From the NCBI GenBank assembly GCA_020725555.1, contig DYEU01000016.1, forward strand, positions 124,001-188,000: a DNA stretch of 64,000 bases. The letters run 5' to 3'. The position numbers and the translations under genes are program-made. The stretch comes from Desulfatibacillum sp. (GTDB lineage Bacteria; Desulfobacterota; Desulfobacteria; Desulfobacterales; SpSt-501). Shown here one piece after another: positions 57,555-64,000 of this stretch (the first letter of the stretch is position 1; every line of letters begins with the position of its first letter). The notes under the pieces were generated by a model that had not been told where the DNA came from, made no database searches, and saw nothing but the letters and a program-made list of their open reading frames with translations.

Positions 57555-57585
57555 ATTGCATGCCAAAAGCCGGGGACCTTGTCAA
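57555..57585 (-). promoter_or_regulatory. Candidate promoter of the enoyl-CoA hydratase operon
   Basis: On the minus strand TTGACA is perfect (57585-57580). The -10 is ambiguous: TGCAAT (57560-57555) would give a spacer of 19 bp, and CATGCA (57562-57557) one of 17. Transcription would begin inside operator 1. Confidence 0.5.
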
Positions 57586-57633
57586 GGGCCCCGGAAGGCG
57601 GATGGGACCCGGCGGTTTGCCCGGTTCCCGCCC

Positions 57634-57660
57634 TTGACAGGGCCTTGTCCGGGGTGTAAT
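57634..57660 (+). promoter_or_regulatory. Candidate promoter of the tetR-icmF operon
   Basis: TTGACA (57634-57639) and TGTAAT (57655-57660) are 15 bp apart, slightly short. Transcription would begin just before operator 2. Confidence 0.55.
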
Positions 57661-57669
57661 GGCCATTTC

Positions 57670-57685
57670 GATTGAGCGCTCGTTC
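57670..57685. promoter_or_regulatory. TetR operator 2 (rightward promoter)
   Basis: GATTGAGCGCTCGTTC; its right half and the following CGGAA are identical to operator 1. The two centres are 134 bp apart. A repressor here would block the tetR-icmF transcript directly downstream of its promoter. Confidence 0.65.
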
Positions 57686-57733
57686 GGAAAACCGGCCGGC
57701 CGGTCTCGCCTGCGGGACCGCCCCCGAGGGAAG

Positions 57734-58465
57734 ATGCCCGCCCCCATCCGCCAAGCGACCATCCCCACCCAGGTCAAGGACCCCGATCTCGTCACGCGGC
57801 GCAGGCGGCAGATCGCCGACGCCGCCGTGCAGCTCTTCATCCGCAACGGCTTCCACAAGACCACGACGCGCCAGATCGCCCGCGCCGCCGGCATCTCGAT
57901 CGGCTCGCTCTACGAGTACTTCACCTGCAAGGAGGACATCCTCTACCTCGTCTGCGAGCAGATCCACGCCGAGATGGAGCGCGGGGTCGGCCAGGCGATG
58001 GCCCACGCCTCGGGGGGCAAGGAGGCCCTCGCGGAGGTGATCCGCGAATACTTCCTCGTCTGCCACCGCATGAGCGACTTCATTTTGATGATCTACCAGC
58101 AGACCCAGTCCCTGCCCTCCCAGTGGCAGCGCCGCGTGCTCGAAAACGAGCTCCGCATCACCGGGATTCTCGTGGGCGTCCTCGCCCGGCTGGCCTCCTC
58201 GGGCGAGCTGCCGCGGCTGAACGAGCGGACGATCGAGATCCTCGCCCACAACATCGTCGTTCTCGGGCACATGTGGACGTTCCGCCGCTGGTTTCTCGCC
58301 AAGCACTACGGCATCGAAGACTACATCCGCCTCCAGACGGCGGCCATTCTGCGGATGTGCACGGCGGGCCCGGAGGAGCCCTCCGCCTTCGCGGGGTCCG
58401 GGGCCGCCGGAGGGGGCAAGGACCCGGAGGCATCCCCGGGAGGAAGACCTCGGGAGGTCCCATGA
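57734..58465 (+). CDS. TetR-family regulator of the CoA-ester module
   Basis: This TetR-type regulator of 243 residues has the helix-turn-helix [40 protein letters not shown] and [13 protein letters not shown]. The ligand domain is helical and includes [20 protein letters not shown]. An acyl-CoA inducer is plausible, as with PsrA/FadR/LiuR-like proteins, but that is inference. GAGGGAAG lies directly ahead of the ATG at 57734; a longer start at 57659 would lie at the -10 of the promoter. It shares ATGA with icmF, so both are made from one transcript. Two operator-like palindromes frame the divergent promoters. Confidence 0.88.
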   Translation: MPAPIRQATIPTQVKDPDLVTRRRRQIADAAVQLFIRNGFHKTTTRQIARAAGISIGSLYEYFTCKEDILYLVCEQIHAEMERGVGQAMAHASGGKEALAEVIREYFLVCHRMSDFILMIYQQTQSLPSQWQRRVLENELRITGILVGVLARLASSGELPRLNERTIEILAHNIVVLGHMWTFRRWFLAKHYGIEDYIRLQTAAILRMCTAGPEEPSAFAGSGAAGGGKDPEASPGGRPREVP

Positions 58466-61400
58466 GCCAGGCCAGCGAAACCTACGTTCCCCGGCACCCC
58501 GTGCGGGTGGTGACCGCGACCTCGCTCTTCGACGGCCACGACGCGGCGATCAACATCATGCGCCGCATCCTGCAGGACACCGGGGTCGAGGTGATCCACC
58601 TCGGGCACAACCGCTCGGTTGAGGAAATCGTGAACGCGGCGATCGAGGAGGACGCCCAGGGGGTCGCCGTCTCGAGCTACCAGGGCGGCCACCTCGAGTT
58701 CTTCAAATACCTCGTGGACCTGCTGCGCGAGCGCGGGGCGGCCCACATCCGCGTCTTCGGCGGAGGCGGCGGGGTGATCGTGCCCGAGGAGATCCGCGAA
58801 CTCGAGGCCTACGGGGTCACCAAGATCTACTCCCCCGAGGACGGCGCGCGCCTGGGCCTGCAGGGGATGATCAACCACCTCGTGCAGCACATCGATTTCC
58901 CGACGGTGCGGGACTTCGATCTGCCCCTCGAGCAGCTCTCCCCCGAGAACAAGGGGCTCGTCGCCCGGCTGATCACGGCCGCGGAGATCGCCAAGGCGCG
59001 CGAAAACGGCCACCTCGCCCGGCTGCGGGCCGAGCTGAGCCGCCGCATCGCCGGCCGCAGGATCCCCGTCGTCGGCATCACCGGGACGGGCGGCGCGGGC
59101 AAGTCCTCGCTCACCGACGAGCTGATCGTGCGCCTGCTGCACGACCTGCAGACCCTGCGCATCGCGATCCTGAGCTGCGACCCCTCGCGGCGCCGGACCG
59201 GGGGGGCCCTTCTCGGCGACCGCATCCGCATGAACGCGATCGGGGACCCCCGCGTCTACATGCGCTCGCTCGCCACGCGGCGCTCGCCGACCGAGATCCC
59301 CGAGACCCTCCCCGACGCCGTGGCCGCCGTCAAGGCCGCGGGCTTCGACCTCGTGATCACCGAGACCGCGGGCATCGGCCAGGGGGATTCGAGCATCGTC
59401 GATCTCGTCGACGTCTCGATCTACGTCATGACCGCCGAGTTCGGCGCCGCCTCCCAGCTCGAGAAGATCGACATGCTCGACTTCGCCGACCTGGTCGCCG
59501 TCAACAAGTTCGAAAAGCGCGGCAGCGAGGACGCCCTCGCCCACGTCCGCAAGCAGGTGCAGCGCAACCGCAAGGCCTTCGACCGCCGGCCCGAGGAGAT
59601 GCCCGTCTACGGGACGATCGCCTCGAAGTTCAACGACGACGGCGTGACCGCGCTCTACCACGCCCTGCTCGATTCCATCGCCGAGAAGACGGGCGTCCGC
59701 TTCGCCTCCCGGCTGCCGCGGCCGGCCGGCAAGCACTCCTCCTCGAAGACGATCATCATCCCGCCCGAGCGGGTGCGCTACCTGGGCGAGATCGCCGAAA
59801 CCGTGCGCGCCTACCATCGCAAGACGGCCGAGCAGATGGAGGCCCTGCGCCGGCGCTGGCACCTCGCCGAGGCGCTCGCCGCGATCGGGACCGGGGAGGA
59901 CGCCGCCGGGCTCGTCGCGCGCCTGCGCGCCGAGCTCGCGCGCGCCGAGGAGGCGATCGACCCGGAGACGCGGCGGCTCGAGCAGGAGTGGGAGGAGATC
60001 CGCCGCGTCTACACGGGGGATGAGCTCGCCTACCGCGTGCGCGACCGCGAGGTCCGCCTGCCGCTCGCCGTCGAGACGCTCGCGCACTCGCGCCTCCCCA
60101 AGGTCGCGCTGCCGCGCTTCGCCGACCCGGCGGAGATCTACCGCTTCCTGCGCGAGGAAAACGTCCCCGGCCGCTTCCCCTACACGGCGGGCGTCTTTCC
60201 GCTCAAGCGCACCGACGAGGACCCGACCCGGATGTTCGCCGGCGAGGGCGACCCGGCGCGCACGAACCGGCGCTTCCGGCTGCTCTCGGCCGCCTACCCC
60301 GCCAAACGCCTCTCGACCGCCTTCGACTCGGTCACCCTCTACGGCTTCGACCCCGACCCCCGGCCCGACATCTACGGCAAGGTGGGCACCTCCGGGGTGA
60401 GCGTCTGCACGCTCGACGACATGAAGGTGCTCTACAGCGGCTTCGAGCTCTGCGCCCCGAACACCTCGGTCTCGATGACGATCAACGGCCCCGCCCCCAT
60501 CGTGCTCGCCATGTTCCTCAACACGGCGATCGACCAGCAGCTCGAGAAATTCGCCTCCGAGCACGGCCGCGCCCCCGACCCCGAGGAGGCCGGCCACATC
60601 CGGCAGGCGGTGCTCGAGGCCGTGCGCGGGACCGTCCAGGCCGACATCCTCAAGGAGGACCAGGGACAGAACACCTGCATCTTCGCGATCGACTTCGCCC
60701 TCAAGATGATGGGCGACATCCAGGAGTATTTCATCCGGCACCGCGTGCGCAACTTCTACTCGGTGTCGATCTCCGGCTACCACATCGCCGAGGCCGGGGC
60801 GAACCCGATCACCCAGCTCGCCTTCACCCTCGCCAACGGCTTCACCTACGTCGAGTACTACCTCTCGCGCGGCATGCCGATCGACAGCTTCGGCCCGAAC
60901 CTCTCCTTCTTCTTCTCCAACGGCATGGACGCCGAGTACACCGTCATCGGCCGGGTCGCCCGCCGCATCTGGGCGATCGCCATGAAGCACAAGTACGGCG
61001 GGGGCCCGCGCAGCCAGCAGCTCAAGTACCACATCCAGACCTCGGGCCGCTCGCTCCACAGCCAGGACATCCAGTTCAACGACATCCGCACCACCCTCCA
61101 GGCGCTGTGCGCGATCTACGACAACTGCAACAGCCTGCACACGAACGCCTTCGACGAGGCGATCACGACCCCGAGCGCCGAGTCCGTGCGCCGGGCGCTC
61201 GCCATCCAGCTCATCATCAACCGCGAGTGGGGCCTCACCAAGAACGAAAACCCCAACCAGGGGAGCTACATCGTCGAGGAGCTGACCCGGCTCGTCGAGG
61301 AGGCCGTGCTCGCCGAGTTCGACCGCCTGACCGAGCGCGGGGGGGTGCTGGGGGCGATGGAGACCGGCTACCAGCGGGCGAAGATCCAGGAGGAGTCCCT

Positions 61401-61731
61401 CTACTACGAGGCGCTCAAACACGACGGCCGGCTGCCGATCATCGGGGTGAACACCTTCCGCGACCCGCACGCCGCCGAGGGGCGCTTCACGGAGACCCTC
61501 GAGCTCGCCCGCGCGACCGAGGAGGAAAAGCAGTCCCAGCTGCGGCGCCTGCGCGAGTTCCAGGAGCGCCACGCGCACGAGGCCCCGGGGGCGCTCGAGC
61601 GGCTGCAGCAGGTCGCCCTTTCCGGGGGCAACATCTTCGCCGAGCTGATGAACACCGTGCGCTGCTGCAGCCTCGGCCAGATCACCCGGGCGCTCTACGC
61701 GGTCGGCGGCCGCTACCGGCGCAACATGTGA
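58462..61731 (+). CDS. icmF: Fused isobutyryl-CoA mutase IcmF
   Basis: This 1089-residue adenosylcobalamin enzyme interconverts isobutyryl-CoA and n-butyryl-CoA. Three parts are visible in order. The B12-binding domain (1-150) has [18 protein letters not shown] with cobalt-ligand His26, and [14 protein letters not shown]. The G-protein chaperone domain (about 200-540) has [38 protein letters not shown] and [10 protein letters not shown]. The catalytic barrel (about 560-1089) has [37 protein letters not shown] and [20 protein letters not shown]. The family often has YGNDPD where this reads YGFDPD. That change and the relation to pivalyl-CoA-type mutases leave the exact substrate open. It overlaps the tetR stop by 4 bp and precedes thiolase. 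Confidence 0.92.
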   Translation: MSQASETYVPRHPVRVVTATSLFDGHDAAINIMRRILQDTGVEVIHLGHNRSVEEIVNAAIEEDAQGVAVSSYQGGHLEFFKYLVDLLRERGAAHIRVFGGGGGVIVPEEIRELEAYGVTKIYSPEDGARLGLQGMINHLVQHIDFPTVRDFDLPLEQLSPENKGLVARLITAAEIAKARENGHLARLRAELSRRIAGRRIPVVGITGTGGAGKSSLTDELIVRLLHDLQTLRIAILSCDPSRRRTGGALLGDRIRMNAIGDPRVYMRSLATRRSPTEIPETLPDAVAAVKAAGFDLVITETAGIGQGDSSIVDLVDVSIYVMTAEFGAASQLEKIDMLDFADLVAVNKFEKRGSEDALAHVRKQVQRNRKAFDRRPEEMPVYGTIASKFNDDGVTALYHALLDSIAEKTGVRFASRLPRPAGKHSSSKTIIIPPERVRYLGEIAETVRAYHRKTAEQMEALRRRWHLAEALAAIGTGEDAAGLVARLRAELARAEEAIDPETRRLEQEWEEIRRVYTGDELAYRVRDREVRLPLAVETLAHSRLPKVALPRFADPAEIYRFLREENVPGRFPYTAGVFPLKRTDEDPTRMFAGEGDPARTNRRFRLLSAAYPAKRLSTAFDSVTLYGFDPDPRPDIYGKVGTSGVSVCTLDDMKVLYSGFELCAPNTSVSMTINGPAPIVLAMFLNTAIDQQLEKFASEHGRAPDPEEAGHIRQAVLEAVRGTVQADILKEDQGQNTCIFAIDFALKMMGDIQEYFIRHRVRNFYSVSISGYHIAEAGANPITQLAFTLANGFTYVEYYLSRGMPIDSFGPNLSFFFSNGMDAEYTVIGRVARRIWAIAMKHKYGGGPRSQQLKYHIQTSGRSLHSQDIQFNDIRTTLQALCAIYDNCNSLHTNAFDEAITTPSAESVRRALAIQLIINREWGLTKNENPNQGSYIVEELTRLVEEAVLAEFDRLTERGGVLGAMETGYQRAKIQEESLYYEALKHDGRLPIIGVNTFRDPHAAEGRFTETLELARATEEEKQSQLRRLREFQERHAHEAPGALERLQQVALSGGNIFAELMNTVRCCSLGQITRALYAVGGRYRRNM

Positions 61732-61786
61732 GGCGGGCCCGCGGCGGCCCCACCGCCGCTCCACGCCGCCAAGGAGGAGGAAGCCC

Positions 61787-62962
61787 ATGAACCAGCCGGT
61801 CATCGTGAGCGCGGTGCGCACCCCCCTGGGGGCCTTCAACGGCAGCCTCGCCTCCGTCGGGGCGACCCGGCTCGGCGCCCTCGTGATCGAGGAGGCGCTC
61901 CGGCGCGCGGGAGTCCCCAAGGAAGCCGTCAACGAGGTCATCCTCGGTCAGGTGCTCCCCTGCGGCTACGGCCAGAACCCGGCCAAGCAGGCCGCGGTGC
62001 TCGCCCGCATGCCCTGGGAGGTCGAGGCCCTCACGGTGAACAAGGTCTGCGGGTCGAGCCTCAAGGCGGTGATGCTCGCCGCCCAGGCGATCCAGACCGG
62101 GGACGCCGAGGTCGTGGTGGCGGGCGGCATGGAATCCATGAGTCTGGCGCCCTACTACCTGGAAAAGGCCCGCTTCGGCTACCGCATGGGCCCGGGCACC
62201 CTCCAGGACCACATGGTGCACGACGGGCTCTGGGACATTGTGAACGACTTCCACATGGGGATCTCCAACGACCTCTGCTCGGAAAAATACGGGGTGAGCC
62301 GCGAGGACCAGGACCGCTACGCGGCCGAGTCCTACCGCCGGGCCTTGGCCGCGGTCCGCGAGGGGCGCTTCGACGAGGAGATCGTCCCCGTCGCCGTGCC
62401 GCAGCGCAAGGGGGACCCCGTCGTCTTCGCCCGGGACGAGTGCCCGCGCGAGACCCCCTACGAGGTTCTCGCGCGCATGGCCCCGGCCTTCCAGAAAAAC
62501 GGCTACGCGACCGCGGGCAACTCCTCGGTGATCAGCGACGGGGCGGCCGCCGTGGTCGTCACCTCGGAGGCGAAGGCGCGCGCGCTCGGCTGCCGCGTGC
62601 TCGCGCGCATCGGCGCCCAGGCCTCGGCGGGGCTCGACATGAAGTACGTGCTGGTCGCCCCCATCCTCGCCGTCCCCAAGGTGCTCGCCAAGGAGGGGAT
62701 CGGGATCGGCGAGGTCGATCTCTTCGAGATCAACGAGGCCTTCAGCGGCTCGACGGTCGCCGTGCTGCGCGAGCTTCGGCTCGACCCCGGCCGGGTCAAC
62801 GTGAACGGCGGCAGCGTCGCCCTCGGCCACCCGATCGGGGCGAGCGGCTGCCGCGTGCTCGTGACCCTGCTCCACGAAATGATCCGGCGCGGGGCGAAGA
62901 CGGGGCTCGCCTCGCTGTGCCTGGGCGGCGGCGAGGCCGTCGCCCTCGTCGTGCGCCGATAA
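61787..62962 (+). CDS. Acetyl-CoA acetyltransferase (thiolase)
   Basis: This 391-residue thiolase splits acetoacetyl-CoA to two acetyl-CoA or runs in reverse. Active-site residues are all present: the nucleophile Cys in VNKVCGSSLKAVML, the His in NGGSVALGHPIGASGCR and the second Cys in SLCLGGGEAVALVV. VSAVRTPLGAFNGSLA starts the protein in the family manner. It follows icmF by 55 bp with GGAGGAGG before the ATG and precedes 3-hydroxybutyryl-CoA dehydrogenase. The context favours the degradative direction at the end of a butyryl-CoA pathway. Confidence 0.92.
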   Translation: MNQPVIVSAVRTPLGAFNGSLASVGATRLGALVIEEALRRAGVPKEAVNEVILGQVLPCGYGQNPAKQAAVLARMPWEVEALTVNKVCGSSLKAVMLAAQAIQTGDAEVVVAGGMESMSLAPYYLEKARFGYRMGPGTLQDHMVHDGLWDIVNDFHMGISNDLCSEKYGVSREDQDRYAAESYRRALAAVREGRFDEEIVPVAVPQRKGDPVVFARDECPRETPYEVLARMAPAFQKNGYATAGNSSVISDGAAAVVVTSEAKARALGCRVLARIGAQASAGLDMKYVLVAPILAVPKVLAKEGIGIGEVDLFEINEAFSGSTVAVLRELRLDPGRVNVNGGSVALGHPIGASGCRVLVTLLHEMIRRGAKTGLASLCLGGGEAVALVVRR

Positions 62963-63033
62963 CCTCGTTTCCCCCCCGCCGGCTGCGGCGGCGGAGGGGG
63001 CACCCAACGACTGCCAGCGGAGAGGAGAGCGGC

Positions 63034-63885
<852 letters not shown>

Positions 63886-63901
63886 GCCGAGGGAGGAGCC
63901 C

Positions 63902-64000
63902 ATGCCCGGAAAAGCGATCCGCCCCAAGCGCCAGACGGTCGGCGCGACGATCCGCCGCGTGCGCACCGCGAAGGGGATCCCGCTTGAGCGGGTGGCGAAC
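63902..64000 (+). CDS. XRE-type helix-turn-helix regulator (5' end only)
   Basis: The first 33 codons of a gene run off the window edge. The ATG at 63902 has GAGGGAGGAGCCC upstream. The peptide MPGKAIRPKRQTVGATIRRV then RTAKGIPLERVAN looks like the start of an XRE/Cro helix-turn-helix, of the kind found in XRE-cupin regulators. It is 16 bp after hbd, so it belongs to the same operon and may add a second control. The rest of the protein cannot be seen. Confidence 0.6.
   Translation, partial: MPGKAIRPKRQTVGATIRRVRTAKGIPLERVAN

Noticed and set aside
58321-61941. 1206-codon antisense frame opposite icmF and the start of thiolase
   Set aside because: Low-complexity composition, spans two real genes, no recognisable motif.

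Overview
The window is about 64 kb of very GC-rich, gene-dense bacterial DNA. It carries roughly 49 protein genes, two of them cut by the window edges. I see no rRNA, tRNA, CRISPR array, insertion sequence or prophage. The gene families suggest a Gram-negative, largely anaerobic or metabolically flexible heterotroph of Desulfobacterota (deltaproteobacterial) or a similar deep-branching type. The reasons are a PEP-CTERM envelope protein, an ExeA/GspB pair, a split PurH, a giant acyl-CoA dehydratase activase, formate-tetrahydrofolate ligase, a fused B12 isobutyryl-CoA mutase and many CoA-ester enzymes. The taxonomic placement is inference. Sigma-70-type promoters with TTGnnn, a 17-18 bp spacer and TAnnnn recur upstream of operons. 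Several genes end in strong GC-rich terminators.

Layout. 1-4.9 kb: recD2 (partial) behind acetoacetyl-CoA synthetase, and a divergent threonine aldolase. 4.9-6.4 kb: a PEP-CTERM gene behind a candidate sigma-54 promoter, and an unrecognised protein. 6.4-8.4 kb: purH split into two genes. 8.6-13.8 kb: an HD-GYP protein, a lipoprotein aminopeptidase, gspA-gspB and a DUF4410-type lipoprotein. 13.8-17.4 kb: a compact thioesterase / GT-C / ArnC-like glycosyltransferase / YdjC-type deacetylase run that resembles the FlmF2-NaxD-FlmK route for adding an amino sugar to envelope lipid. 17.4-20.5 kb (minus strand): an IscU-like scaffold with a zinc-ribbon tail, a NifS/IscS homologue that has lost the PLP lysine, and two methyltransferases. 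20.7-27 kb: a large AsmA-like protein, a 73-residue protein with three identical-spacing CCHC modules, a radical SAM enzyme with an unusual cysteine spacing, and FabH. 27-30.3 kb: MurJ and a tandem CDP-alcohol phosphatidyltransferase. 30.4-40 kb: a 1458-residue activase, a SagB-type oxidoreductase, an Atg22-like MFS carrier, a GDPD, a TIM-barrel protein and a degenerate-HAD/AIR-synthase fusion. 40-51.4 kb: a TetR regulator, YbaK, an RNase R-like enzyme, an asymmetric heterodimeric ABC exporter, Fhs, a B12-binding-type radical SAM protein and an HDOD protein. 51.5-54 kb: two different phosphofructokinases in one operon.

54.6-64 kb is a CoA-ester catabolic module split around a TetR regulator. 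To the left are enoyl-CoA hydratase, a DRE-TIM metallolyase and a Cys-rich protein. To the right are tetR, icmF, thiolase, 3-hydroxybutyryl-CoA dehydrogenase and the start of an XRE-type regulator. Two near-identical palindromes sit just downstream of the two divergent promoters. The enzymes fit conversion of isobutyryl-CoA to butyryl-CoA and then, with an acyl-CoA dehydrogenase not in this window, through crotonyl-CoA, 3-hydroxybutyryl-CoA and acetoacetyl-CoA to acetyl-CoA.

The most unusual items are the lysine-less cysteine desulfurase homologue beside IscU, the triple-CCHC mini-protein, the amino-sugar lipid module, the metallolyase lacking the HMG-CoA lyase cysteine, and the giant activase with no dehydratase nearby.
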